64,000 bases of DNA, from the NCBI GenBank assembly GCA_947652115.1, contig OX393562.1, forward strand, positions 9,764,868 to 9,828,867, written 5' to 3'. The notes beneath the pieces were generated by a model, which was given only the letters and a program-made list of their open reading frames with translations, searched no databases and had not been told where the DNA came from. Below, in pieces: positions 22,001 through 31,255 of the stretch. The stretch's first letter is position 1. Each line of letters starts with the position of its first letter. The position numbers and the translations under genes are program-made. Source of the DNA: Blastomussa wellsi. Its lineage: Eukaryota; Cnidaria; Anthozoa; Scleractinia; Plerogyridae.

Positions 22001-22288
22001 ATTTGACTTTCTGGGCAGGGATTGGATCAAACATCTTCAGGATGCTATCCATGTTTCTTGCCCCCCTTTTTTGCCTTGGGCACTCTTGGTTGGTATGGTT
22101 TTGGAAGTAGAGGTTTGATTTGACGTTCTTGGTCTTCCGGGTGGTATGCGCTTATCAAAAACATTCCGAATTTCTGCTTGTATTTGTTCTATCATTTTTT
22201 CAAATGTTTCTTGATCAAATTCCGCTAGTTCCGCTAGTTCTTGTTCCAAATTCTGCCACGTTTCTGGTCCAATTTCCTTTGCAGCCAT
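19000..22288 (-). pseudogene. polB: Polinton A DNA polymerase B, different type from B and C
   Basis: About 1,090 codons over several shifted frames, starting at 22288 ('MAAKEIGPETWQNLEQEL'). Blocks in order are a peptidase-like or structural N-region (21566-21270, 'LDTYHDNLCLWRCIAVHR'), a C2H2 finger ('CVDCRARFTRADNLQRHAQRC', near 21090) and a 'VFQYHSCHWHGCRKC' block (near 20770). Then come Exo I ('AILYDFEAY', near 20530), Exo II ('VVGFNSGSHNLNL', near 20250), motif B-like 'KLLGNSRYGKL' (near 19740) and motif C-like 'MDTASNYMAI', where the usual DTDS reads DTAS. It ends in 'HTPGLFKLE' and 'SKYYF'. None of these blocks resembles the B/C polymerases closely, so this module was exchanged. Confidence 0.85.
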
Positions 22289-22352
22289 CGGCAACTTTGT
22301 ATAATGTGCGAGAAAATAATTCAGTTGCTTTAAATAACAAGTATGCAAATCT

Positions 22353-22625
22353 CTAATTGTGTGCCTTTGATATAATGACAGGTATGCAAATCTCTAATTT
22401 TTGTTTGCGAATTAGACGCTGTTTAAGCGTGCTCTCGCCGCAAGAAAGACATAGACGGTAATCACACAAAACTCCAACGCCACAGCTGCGACATGGTGCG
22501 GGCCCTTTCGTTCCCTTTTTGAGTTGAAAGTTATGCCGTCCGTAATATGCTCCGACACACTTTTTACCATAATTCTCTTTCCAATTACACATTAACCACA
22601 TGCAGTTGCTTGCTCCGCGTACCAT
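22353..22625 (-). CDS. Cysteine-rich small protein at the end of Polinton A
   Basis: An open frame of 90 codons upstream of the polymerase and just inside the palindromic end. It has ten cysteines, including 'CRSCGVGVLCDYRLCLSCG', which looks like a zinc-binding ribbon. It lies in the position of an outermost terminal gene but runs in the same direction as the polymerase. I do not recognise the family. It may be a real accessory gene or part of a lost larger frame. Confidence 0.4.
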   Translation of the reverse strand: MVRGASNCMWLMCNWKENYGKKCVGAYYGRHNFQLKKGTKGPAPCRSCGVGVLCDYRLCLSCGESTLKQRLIRKQKLEICIPVIISKAHN

Positions 22626-22689
22626 TGTGCTGTTGGAATAACATGGTGCCGCTTCTTTCTAATTACCCAAACAGCCAATGTCAAGCCAG

Positions 22690-22925
22690 GGGGGTCTTCA
22701 GCATTTTAGTTTCCTGTTTTAAAGCTCCCAACGGCGAAGTTTTGTTTGCACATTTGCTTCCTCATTTGCTGAAGTCGAGATTTCGCTTGACCCGGATGAC
22801 TCAGCTCCGACAAGTCGGAGCTGAGTCTTCCAGACATTTCGAAATCTCGACTTCAGCGATGAGGAAGCAATGTGCAAACTGCTTGGGAGCTTTAAAACAG
22901 GAAACTAAAACGCTGAATGATCAGC
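22690..22925. repeat. Palindromic terminal region of Polinton A
   Basis: Two arms of about 110 bp are reverse complements with a few indels (left 22690-22811, right 22814-22925). The centre is GACTCAGCTCCGAC, two bases, then GTCGGAGCTGAGTC (22798-22827). Shared blocks include TTTTAGTTTCCTGTTTTAAA and GCTGAAGTCGAGATTTCG. Elements B and C also end in such palindromes, so this is taken as the surviving terminus of A. Confidence 0.75.
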
Positions 22926-22980
22926 TGGTATTTGTTTACCTCTGGATATACTACTAGCTGACATTTCGCTGAAATGTTCC

Positions 22981-24008
22981 TTAACTCATTCTCGTCCGGT
23001 CCTTTAAATATCGTTTCCTCAGGAACGATGAGAAAAAAAATTCGAAAAAAATTGCATTTTGTTCGATCTCTCTGAAATTTGAAAGTTGGCGCGAGTAGGA
23101 AATTACCCAGTTTCCCAGCAAGTTTTGAGATGGGACTCCTCAAAGATCCTACATGACGTGGTTTTCAAAAATCAGAATTTCGTGTTTTTCGGCTCTTCGC
23201 AATGGGGACCGAACCGAAGCGAGCAAGATTTGTCACAAACGACCCTAACAAAGTTTTGGAGCTAATTGAATTGGAGGGAAGTGATCATGAAGGCATGCCG
23301 AGTGATGAAGAGAGTGATCTTGATCGTCAACTTGCAAATTCAAGCGACGAAGCGAGGTAAGAACAGAGTACACAGTACTGTGTATGTTGTGCAAGCGAAC
23401 TCGCACATGGTCTGGAATGCAATGAAATGCGTTCTAGAGTTGTTTTTACGTTCAAAACATTCCTTTTTCGCTTGAATAAATGTTTGTATTTATCTTTGAC
23501 TAAAGGGCAATGTATATCTTTCGGGGAAAAAGGTTTTTAGAGCGACAGAAAAAAGGAATCGATTGGAATCTTCCGACGCGTAAACATAAACTTTTGTTAT
23601 AGCGTCAAATTACATTCCTCTGTAGTACCGCTTAAAAGTGAGTGTAGATAAAAAATTCTAAAAAATTCTGTATTCATTCTTTTTCAGCCAAATTTGCTGG
23701 AGATGTTGCCAATATAAGGAGCATCATTTTTGCTTTTGACATCTTCTTGTAACCTTAAATGCTTTTGAAATAAAGTGCTTTATAACAAAATTTGGTGGTC
23801 ATTTTTTTCGAATTATTGCTAATTTATGTGCATTAATTAAAGTATTATGGGATTTTTTGGTCAAAAAAAAAATTTTTTTGGAAAGCCCATTTAGCACCCT
23901 TTAAGATGAGGTATAGCTTTCCAAACTCTTGCAAATAGTCATTGAGAAAAAAAAGAAAGAAAAAAGTGGTCAATTTTACCCATTTTTGACCAAACAGAAA
24001 TGAGTTAA
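22981..24008 (+). mobile_element. piggyBac-like non-autonomous element (TTAA flanks)
   Basis: A 1,020-bp segment bounded by TTAA at 22981-22984 and 24005-24008. The termini are inverted: left CTCATTCTCGTCCGGTC and right, reverse complement, CTCATTTCTGTTTGGTC (12 of 17 match). TTAA duplications are diagnostic of the piggyBac superfamily. No transposase core is present. It holds a short two-exon ORF (23202-23739) and an AATAAA at 23769. It lies between Polintons A and B. Confidence 0.65.
23202..23739 (+). CDS. Two-exon mini-ORF of the piggyBac-like element
   Basis: Exon 1 (23202-23356) encodes 51 residues with a basic start and an acidic stretch ('SDEESDLDRQ'), like piggyBac transposase N-termini. 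It ends at a consensus donor (GAG/GTAAGA). A T-rich acceptor (TTCTTTTTCAG/C) precedes exon 2 at 23688. The splice joins phase 2 correctly and yields a cysteine-rich tail ('QICWRCCQYKEHHFCF') with a stop at 23737-23739. The predicted protein is 68 residues: N-terminus and C-terminal finger without the catalytic domain. An AATAAA follows 30 bp later. Splicing is predicted from the sites only. Confidence 0.5.
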
Positions 24009-24168
24009 TACCTACTCTACAAAGGTGTGTCTCCGATTGGTTAAAAAGTTATAGCCTAGTTTGTTCATGGGTATCAAAAGCTTTTGAAACTCAAACTTTA
24101 GAGTGGCATAAAAAGAAAACAAAGCGATCTTTGAGAAATCGGAGACAATTTTGGGAAAACAGGTAAAA

Positions 24169-24174
24169 AGGTGA
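24169..24174 (+). repeat. Target site duplication of Polinton B, left
   Basis: AGGTGA directly precedes the left terminus of B and is repeated at 51763-51768 after the right terminus. Six bp is the usual Polinton duplication length. Confidence 0.75.
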
Positions 24175-24506
24175 CACACAAGTCAAATCCTGGTGCTAGC
24201 GCAACTCAGAACTCGGGCAACAACCTCGTTCTGAGTTGCGCAAAGAACCAGTATTATTCATGTGTGTAAGTAAAAAAATAAGCAAACAAGAGTAAACAAA
24301 AGAGCGTGACCAGCAAAGCTCGTTCTTCGCAGCGCCAGAATAACAAGTATTAAATATGTGTGTGAAAGCAAAAAATTATGCAAGTGCACAATGCCAATGC
24401 TTAACTAAAATTAAGCAAACACAAGTAAACAAAAGAGCGTGACCCAAGCCAAGCGGCGGATGTGACATAGAAAATATTCCCTGTTGAAGAAATGCATGCA
24501 CTGGTG
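24175..24506 (+). repeat. Polinton B left terminal inverted repeat
   Basis: Pairs with 51431-51762 in inverted orientation. The outer 100 bp form a hairpin: GCGCAACTCAGAAC at 24199 and GTTCTGAGTTGCGC at 24228, extended by less perfect pairing out to the terminal ACACA. The inner part holds AAACAAAAGAGCGTGACC twice (near 24294 and 24429). It ends shortly before the polymerase start, and the promoter-like AAGAAATATCAGCAC and GTATATA lie at 24541-24565. Confidence 0.85.
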
Positions 24507-24571
24507 TATACGAAATTGCGTCATAATTATTTTCCAATTAAAGAAATATCAGCACATGTATATACGCCAAC

Positions 24572-27500
24572 ATGACTGCAGCAAATTATTCAAACGAATT
24601 TCTGGAAGAATTTCTGGAACAAGAACAACACCCAGAAAATGATGACAGGTTTACGATATCACAAACAAATTACCGGGAATGGCTTTGTGTTTGGTGGATG
24701 CCTGTATCCAAAGGAAATCCAAACAACAAAGATATTTTAGTATTTGCAAGAGAAAACAAAGCAAAGTTCACTGATTTGGTTGAACAAGAACTCCAAAAGT
24801 TAAAAAACATAAAAGTAAGTTTTGGGTTACAAGTAAACTTTAAAAGAGAAAGAAATGGTGAAATGCAATATATGTCACATTATTTCAAAGAAACAGAACC
24901 CCATGTTATCCAAAGGCATGATGAAGAAAAGATTGAAAATGAATTCAATAAATTCATCGAAAAAATCAATGGAGAAATAGAAAACTGGTCTGAGTATGGA
25001 TCAGATTGGGACGTTGATGATACAGATACTGCGTATGTGAATGTCGCACGCTATAAGCCACTTAGCGCAGGAACTTATATTCCTCTTCCAGCCAAACTGG
25101 CAAACAAGAAGGCCATAATAAATGTGAAAAACAGGGACAACGAATGTTTGAAGTAATATATCAAACACGAGAGACAGTGTTTCATCAAGATGTCCAAACA
25201 CCGAGAAGAGAGTTGAAAACACGACGCGCAGCGGAGTATTTTTAATGAACTTCGAGGTGTTTGGATAGCTGATGAAACATTGTCTCGAGTGTTTGATATA
25301 TCTTCTCAATCGAAACAAAAACCAAGGAGTAAACGGAGAAATAAAATCGTCAAAATCTATGCTAATTAAGATCAGGTATCAAAACCTCCTTCACGGTTAT
25401 GATTTTCTTTGTTTTAACTCGATGAATTATTAATGAGTTTGAGAAGTGGGCACTAAGAGCAGCATTATTCCCTGCATCAAAAGACCCACAAAGACCAAGC
25501 AAATATCCGGTCAACGACGGTATTAACTATGCAGGCATCGATTTCCCAACACCGGTGAAATAAATAGACAAGCTTGAGAAGCAGAACCCACACCTGGCAA
25601 TAAACGTCTTTGGCTGGGAAGATGAAAGAGTAATTGTCCACAGGATAAGTGAGAAAGAGAGAAATTTACAAAGGATAAACCTAATACTAATAGAGAGAGG
25701 GGAAAAACAGCAATGCAACAGACATGAATTGTGGTGAAAGTCACGAAAAATGTTTTTACAAAGCGAAGAAAGAATTACATTTCATAAGACTAAAAAGAAT
25801 AAAAGACATAAAAAAGAAAAACGACCATGGATAGCGAAAAATCAGGAAACGTGTTTGTTCTGCGCAGAAGCACTGCTTGCAAAAAACTTCAGAGATGCGG
25901 TTAAGGGTCACAGCCACATCTCCGGCAGGTTCCGCGGAGCAGCGCACAACACATGCAATTATAAACTGCGAATAAAACCCAAAACGGTCCCAATACCTGT
26001 TGTATTTCACAACCTGAGGGGCTACGACGAGCACCACCTTATGCAAGCGATGTCGCAGCAGCAGAAAGAAGTGAAATGCATCGCCAACAACATGGAAAAG
26101 TATATCACATTTTCAATCGGGAGTCTGCATTTCATTGACAGTTTGAACTTTCTGCTAGGAAGCCTTGATGCACTTGTCTCCGCAACCCCCGGGGAGTGTC
26201 TGAAAATAACATCAACCATCGCAAATGGAAGCGAACTGCTTTACAAAAAAGGGATCTATCCTTACGAGTACATGGACACATGGGACAGATTCAACGAGAC
26301 AAGGCTGCCGGACAAAGACAAGTTTTACAGCAAGCTCACAGACGAACACATAACAGACGAGGAGTACGCGCACGCGCAGAGGGTCTGGGAGGCTGTCGGA
26401 TGCAAAACACTGGGCGACTATCATGATCTCTACGTCAAAACTGATGTCGCTCTGCTGGCAGATGTTTTCGACAACCAACAAGCCGAAAAAATACATCATT
26501 TATCTCGACGCAAACAACCTTTACGGATGGGCAAAGAGCAAGCCCCTCCCGAAAAGGGATTTTAAATGGAAACGTGTAATACCCACAGAGGAGGAGATTG
26601 TGAAGAAAAAAGAGAACGCAAGAAATGGCTGGATTCTTGAGGTTGATCTTGAATATCCTGCAGAACTGCACGAGGAGCACAACAGCTATCCACTGGCACC
26701 GGAAAAAAAGGAAGTAAAAAAGGAAAAGATGTCGGACTACCAAAAGAAGATAATGAAAGACCTGGATATAAAAATGCCCCCAGGCAGCAAGAAGCTGCTG
26801 CTGACACTCGAAGACAAAGCAACTATGTCGTGCATTACAGAAACCTTCAGTTTTATCTCTCCCAGGGCATGAAACTTAAACGCGTGCACAGGGTGCTAGA
26901 GTTCGAGCAAGAATGCTGGATGGAGCCATACATCAGGATGAACACTGAGTTCAGGAAAAACGCAAGGAGCGACTTTGAAAAGAATTTTTACAAGCTCATG
27001 AACAACTCGGTTTTCGGCAAAACCATGGAAAACCTGCGCAAACGTGTTGACATAAAAATTGTGCGCAGCGCCGAGGAAAACAAAATAAGGAAGTTGATTG
27101 CCAGCCCTTTGTACTCAAGGTTTGCCAAATTTACAAACGACATGGCGGGGAACCACATGCACAAAAGCAAGCTGCTGCTGAACAAACCAGTATACACGGG
27201 CATGACGATCCTTGACAACAGCAAGATCCTGATGTATGACTTTTTCTACTACAAGCTAAAAAAGCAATACGGCCCAAAGTGTGAGCTTTTGTACACAGAC
27301 ACTGACAGCCTTCTGCTTGAGATAGAAACGAACGATGTCTACAAAGACATCGCAAAAAACAAAAACCTTTATGATACGAGCGATTACCCGAAGGAGCACC
27401 CACTTCACTCAAACGAGAACAAAAATGTCTTGGGCAAGATGAAACATGAATGTGCCGGAACGCCGATAGCAGAGTGCGTGTGTCTCAGGTTGAAATTGTA

Positions 27501-27600
27501 CTCGATTCTGAGGGCGGACTAAAAAACATCAAAAAGGCGAAGGGCGTAAAAAAATGCGTTGTCCAGAAACAAATAAAGCATGAACAGTACAAGCGTTTTT
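24572..27600 (+). pseudogene. polB: Polinton B DNA polymerase B, heavily broken
   Basis: Same polymerase type as in C, in pieces. The N-region is at 24572-25156, about 150 residues shorter than in C. A MITE interrupts it at 25157-25440. The next piece, 25434-25745, has an in-frame stop near 25562. An Exo I-sized deletion follows. The block at 25810-26460 has an EndoVII-like insert with altered ligands ('AVKGHSHISG') and Exo II ('FHNLRGYDEHH'). After another deletion come motif A ('YIIYLDANNLYGWA', near 26485), a frameshift at 26820, then motif B ('KLMNNSVFGKTMENLRKR') and motif C ('LLYTDTDSLLLEIE', near 27290). The C-terminus is deleted after 27600. It is inactive. Confidence 0.85.
25157..25440. 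mobile_element. Small hairpin element (MITE-like) inside the polymerase of B
   Basis: This 280-bp segment interrupts the polymerase exactly between '...NECLK' and 'KWALRAAL', which are continuous in C. It contains an inverted repeat: ATATATCAAACACGAGAGAC near 25158 pairs with GTCTCGAGTGTTTGATATAT near 25283, extended by TGTTTCATCA and TCCAAACACC. Sequence from 25305 to 25435 is AT-rich and unpaired. A transposase-free MITE is the simplest reading; the exact ends and duplication are not certain. Confidence 0.6.
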
Positions 27601-27706
27601 CTGTCATAAACAACACAATTTTGATTGTTGTTGTGAATGTTGACAGGAACAGATTTTTGTGTATATTTGACTTGTTAATTAAAAGACCGTTGCGTCCACT
27701 CCCCAT
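27485..27706 (-). pseudogene. Counterpart of the 74-aa ORF next to the C integrase
   Basis: On the minus strand the frame starts 'MGSGRNGLLINKSNI', resembling the start 'MGRGRNGVLIQASTI' of the frame at 39241-39465 in C. After about 15 residues similarity stops. It lies just after the integrase, overlapping the remains of the polymerase 3' end, as in C. Weak evidence for a real gene. Confidence 0.35.
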
Positions 27707-27749
27707 TTTCAACTGACATTTATTTATTTAAAAGGAGGTCCACTTTTCA

Positions 27750-28678
27750 GTTTAAGTTTGCCGGCGGGAGCTCTTCACGCACAAAGCCGCGCTTGGGCCC
27801 GTCGTGCAAATAGTAGAGAACGGGTTGATCCGGTTTGGAAAAAGATCTTTCAATGTTAAAAACTTTCAACGACCCGATTGGATCTGTGGCTCTTTTCACG
27901 CCACCTTCAAGTTCGCCGGGTTGGTAGAGAAAACGAACTTGGAAAAGAGAGGGGAGGATTTTTTCGGCCTTCCCAACAGGCCTTGAATAAAATGACGAAG
28001 GCCTTGCATAAACAGATTTCTCTTTGATGGCGACTGCGGACTTCTTGCCGGTGAGGCTTGTCTTCTCGTTGTTCAAAGCCAAAACAACTTCAGGAAGCCT
28101 TTTCACCCACGCAGTGGACTGCTGGCCCTCAGTCAGACGCATTTCCACAGCGTACTGGTGCCCGAACAAGCGTTCAGCAAGGGTGCGGTTGAAACGTTCA
28201 ACAATGGCCTGGTCGCGGTGAATGTTAACGCGCCTGCGCCGGATAAAGGTTTTGTGCTTTTCCATGTCTTTCGACACGGCGCCAATGAATTCGCGCCCGG
28301 GGTCAACCTGCAGAAGTTGAGGCCATTTCAAAGGCCTGCGCTTGTAAATCTTCTGAAAGGCCCGGGCGACCTCATCAGAATTTTTCGAAGTCAAGGGTTC
28401 GGCCTCTTTGTAGCGGCTGGCCACATCGGCAACGGTCAGCGCGTATTAGAAAACTGTGCGCCTGCGGGGCAGTTTGTCGTGCGGCAAAAAAAGGAGGTTC
28501 GCCTGGTGGACCGCGTTGGGTGTGGGCACGTCGAATTTTGGCCGAGGAATGCGCCTCGGAGCCACTTTTTTGCGGTGTCTTCCGGTATCTTGGCGGCCTC
28601 GGATAATTTTTTGATAGCGGCAATGCCTTTCCAATATCCCCCAGGGCCGTAGTATATCTTTGCGAGTTTGGCATCCAT
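27750..28678 (-). pseudogene. Polinton B integrase, broken
   Basis: Starts at 28678 ('MDAKLAKIYYGPGGYWKG'). A frame change with a small deletion near 28560 and an in-frame stop near 28446 interrupt it. The first catalytic Asp position reads Asn ('HQANLLFL'), unlike 'HQADLLFL' in C. The second Asp ('LQVDPGREF') and the Glu ('AIVERFNRTLAERLFG') are intact, as is the C-terminal 'YQPGELEGG' to 'GPKRGFVREEL' region. This is a DDE integrase of the Polinton type, inactive by the stop and the substitution. Confidence 0.85.
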
Positions 28679-28699
28679 CACTAAAAGAGCAAAAAAAGT

Positions 28700-29125
28700 T
28701 TAAAGGAACCGGAAGGCTGCATAGCCCAGAGCTAGCGCCCCGGCACCCACGAACGCGAGTTCACCATTTTTTTGCTGCTCGCTTGGATGATAGAAATCAG
28801 AGAACTTGGGCTCTTTGGGAGGGGCCATCCGTTCTTCAGGGTGCGCCTGATTGTAGAGTTTGAAAGCGTAGTCAGTGTTGGTGAAGTTCTGCTTGGCCTC
28901 TGCCTTTATCTGCGCGCTTGTTGTAATCCAGTCGAGAAGTTTGGTGCGGTCACGCGCGTATTTTGCGTACGCAGCTTGGTACGCCTCAAGAGCCTTATCA
29001 TGACGCACTTTTTCTTCAAGCGCAGCTTTGTCACCGCCCCCAAAAGCCCTCGCGAGATAATTGCCGCCGATGAAAGCTGCTGCATTCAACACAGCCCCGC
29101 CAACCATAATTGCGACACTTGCCAT
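28700..29125 (-). CDS. Polinton B 141-aa two-segment membrane protein
   Basis: Open frame with a hydrophobic N-terminus ('VAIMVGGAVLNAAAFIGGNY'), a charged helical middle ('YARDRTKLLDWI', 'FTNTDYAFKLYNQAHPEE'), 'PPKEPKFSDFYHPSEQQKN' and a C-terminal hydrophobic segment ('LAFVGAGALALGYAAFRFL'). It is closely similar to the 145-residue protein of C. Two membrane segments with a helical loop suggest a membrane or virion-associated protein; role unknown. The start is the ATG at 29125, just downstream of an AAATATAAATAT box. Confidence 0.75.
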   Translation of the reverse strand: MASVAIMVGGAVLNAAAFIGGNYLARAFGGGDKAALEEKVRHDKALEAYQAAYAKYARDRTKLLDWITTSAQIKAEAKQNFTNTDYAFKLYNQAHPEERMAPPKEPKFSDFYHPSEQQKNGELAFVGAGALALGYAAFRFL

Positions 29126-29146
29126 TTTTTTCTTATATTTATATTT

Positions 29147-29368
29147 TCAAATATTGGTGGGAAGGATTTTCTGGTCCTCCAAGTACTTTTTGAGCGCAAC
29201 GCTACCCGTCATGACAGCTGTGAACAGTGCGTAGTTTTCGATAGAATTAGAAGGGTCACCTGTAAAACTTTTCTTGAAGGTTTTTTTGGCCATCCAGCCA
29301 ATGCCAGCAGCGAGGCCGACGAGGGTGGCGGCATTCATGACGGTTTTGACGAGCTTGTTGTCGGACAT
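29147..29368 (-). CDS. Polinton B 73-aa membrane protein
   Basis: Open frame 'MSDNKLVKTVMNAATLVGLA' to 'KKYLEDQKILPTNI', the same length as in C and about 80 percent identical by eye. Hydrophobic segments lie at residues 12-28 and about 50-60. It follows the 54-residue gene on the same strand. Function unknown. Confidence 0.75.
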   Translation of the reverse strand: MSDNKLVKTVMNAATLVGLAAGIGWMAKKTFKKSFTGDPSNSIENYALFTAVMTGSVALKKYLEDQKILPTNI

Positions 29369-29404
29369 GTTGGTTATAGATAAGAGAAAAATATTTAATT
29401 GAAA

Positions 29405-29569
29405 TTATTCCTCGCCTTCCTCAATTACTTCTTTGAAATGATCAGGAGTTTTGGCTATCCAATTGATAGTTTTAAGGCAATTTAGCGTAAATATCGCCCA
29501 AACTAAGCCAACCCCTGAAACTGCTGCGAGGCTTAACGCAAACTGTTGGAAGTCTGGGATTTTCCGCAT
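29405..29569 (-). CDS. Polinton B 54-aa single-pass protein
   Basis: The start is placed at 29569 ('MRKIPDFQQF'), because nine upstream codons in the same frame are not conserved. One long hydrophobic segment ('LSLAAVSGVGLVWAIFTL') is followed by a short acidic tail. It occupies the slot of the 84-residue protein of C. No function can be assigned. Confidence 0.5.
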   Translation of the reverse strand: MRKIPDFQQFALSLAAVSGVGLVWAIFTLNCLKTINWIAKTPDHFKEVIEEGEE

Positions 29570-29611
29570 TTTGATATACACCAAAAATAAATTCAAATGA
29601 ATTTTTTTCCC

Positions 29612-30023
29612 CCTCTAGGGGTGGCATTGCAGGTGCAGGTGCAGGTGCCGGCGCAGTTGCCCGAAAAAAGGCTTTTATGTCTTCACACTTGACATAAGTC
29701 GCAACAAGCGTGGCGCCAATTCCAATGATAGAGATACATTGGTTTGTGCTGAGGCCATTTGAGACTTTGGAATCAGCTGCAACAGGCTCTGGTGCGGGCG
29801 CAGGATCAGGTGCAGATTTTTTTCATTCTCGTTTGCAATTTTCTCGAGATAAGCTTTTTTCTGTGCTTCGCAGGCCAACCGAGTTCTTTCAGCAACCATT
29901 TTACCAGCAGCCACTCGCTTGGGATTTTTTGGCGGGCTTTGTAGCCGGAGTTTGTGAAGTTTCTTGGCTTTCCTGAGGTTCAGGGCTTGCTTTTGCGGTC
30001 GGTTGCTGCTGTTCTTCAGCCAC
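29612..30023 (-). pseudogene. Polinton B lysine/alanine-rich single-pass protein, start lost and frameshifted
   Basis: Matches the 168-residue protein of C ('NPKRVAAGKMVAERTRLA'). The codon aligned with the C start is GTG (30021-30023) rather than ATG. A frameshift near 29815 separates the basic N-half from the membrane segment ('NQCISIIGIGATLVATYVK') and the Pro/Ala-rich tail. Confidence 0.7.
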
Positions 30024-30109
30024 TGTTACTTGGAAACAAATGTATATTTAATTATAAATTTTTTTGTGAGGAATTGCTGTCTATTTCTGAGGAATTTTTC
30101 AGCAGTTGG

Positions 30110-30572
30110 CTCGGTAACCGTTTTGAGGGCTGTACATCAATGTGTATTGTTGTGATCAGCGCCGCGTTGGCCACAGCGAGAAAATGGCCGCACTTTAAAG
30201 CAATGGTGCCGGCCAGGTTGGAGAGCTCTTTGTTGATGATGTAGTCGTTTCTGAGTTCTTTTTGACGTTGACGGCCATTCCGACCGCTTTGGTCACAAGA
30301 AAAATGAAGCTGTCGATCAAGCTGTCAGTTGTCTTTGAGCCCACGTATGCCTCGTACCGTTTGGTGTATTTCTCTACATCTTTGTCGTGTGTTAACTGCA
30401 CACCGAGGGCTTCTCTGGATTTTCCTGTCGACACCAGCACAGCCAACTGCTCACGAAGAGCAGGACTTTCAGGCTGCACTGAGACATTGTCGGGCGCGCT
30501 CGTTGGTTCAGCTTCAAGCAAGTTCAAAACGTTGGTCATTATGTTGTCTTCGAATGTTGATGGTGTTTCCAT
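30110..30572 (-). pseudogene. Polinton B ~200-aa helical protein, frameshifted
   Basis: Begins 'METPSTFEDNIMTNVLNLLE' and matches C through 'TTDSLIDSFIFLVTKAVGMA'. A deletion of a few residues removes the 'NVKRLS' part. A frameshift near 30260 puts the remaining 'ANAALIT' region in another frame. Confidence 0.7.
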
Positions 30573-30581
30573 TTTGTATAT

Positions 30582-30713
30582 GTTGTTAATTTTTAATTGA
30601 GCTTTAGTTTTATTCCGTAAGGGTGCCGAAGTGCGAACACAAGGTATGTTGTTAATTTTTAATTGAGCTTTAGTTTTATTCCGTAAGGGTGCCGAAGTGC
30701 GAACACAAGGTAG
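30582..30713. repeat. 66-bp tandem duplication
   Basis: The stretch TATGTTGTTAATTTTTAATT through CGAACACAAGG is present twice in a row (30582-30647 and 30648-30713). It covers the end of the ATPase and the spacer to the next gene, so two copies of the last ATPase codons exist. Confidence 0.8.
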
Positions 30714-31248
30714 GAAAACTTATTTTTTTTCAACCTCAAAATGTAATCTTTGTACTCATCTTGAGAAAGTTCGCCGGCGTAATCTTCAAAAACCGCTTTC
30801 AAAGTCTTCCATGAGGGCGAATAGAAAAGCACAATCGCCGCCACGTTCTCCTGGAAGGAGGCTGTTATGCTGGTCATCTTCTGCGTCAGCACCCAAATGC
30901 TGATGCCAACATGTCGGGCAGAAAAGGCCAGATTTACCAGCGGGCCTGTGCGCCCTTTCACATCTTTTGAGGCTGCGCAGTCATTGAGGATTATGAGCGC
31001 GTTGGTGCCCTCCAAAAACCAGCAAACAAGCTTCCACCAGGGTTCAACCTAATTCTGTTCGCAAATGATAACATAAAAACACGGGGCCGCCTCACTGAAG
31101 CCATTATAAGTCTTGTTATGCAGATGAGCGCGATGTAGTCAAACTTGCCGCGGAAAGGGCCGCAGAGCTGATCAACCACAAACCTTGATTTGCCCGAATT
31201 CGTCGGGCCAATAACGAGAGCGTTGAATGGTATGTTGTTTGGGTCCAT
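30600..31248 (-). pseudogene. Polinton B packaging ATPase, frameshifted
   Basis: Starts 'MDPNNIPFNALVIGPTNSGK' with an intact Walker A. The frame is lost after 'YIALIC' (about 31130), where some 12 bp differ from C. It resumes at 31015 with 'GTNALIILNDCAASKDVKGR', where the Walker B aspartate seen in C is Asn, as in A. 'WVLTQKMTSITASF' and the C-terminal 'FVFALRHPYGIK'-type end are kept. Family: A32-like FtsK/HerA ATPase that would pump genomes into capsids. Confidence 0.8.
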
Positions 31249-31255
31249 TTCTATA

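Larger units (their letters stand above)
11240..22925 (-). mobile_element. Polinton A (degenerate, inverted, chimeric)
   Basis: An 11.7-kb Polinton/Maverick copy in the opposite orientation to B and C. From right to left in its own order it has a palindromic terminal region (22690-22925), a cysteine-rich small gene, polymerase B (-), integrase (+), small membrane proteins, ATPase (+), capsid (+), coiled-coil protein (-), large tail-anchored protein (+), penton-like (-) and a truncated last gene (-). The left end is lost at the LINE2 junction near 11240, so no target duplication can be read. Nearly every gene has stops, frameshifts or deletions. The polymerase is of a different type from that of B and C. 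Confidence 0.9.

Noticed and set aside
24175..24506. CRISPR-like or host promoter array suggested by repeated AAACAAAAGAGCGTGACC
   Set aside because: Only two copies, inside an inverted terminal repeat that pairs with 51431-51762.
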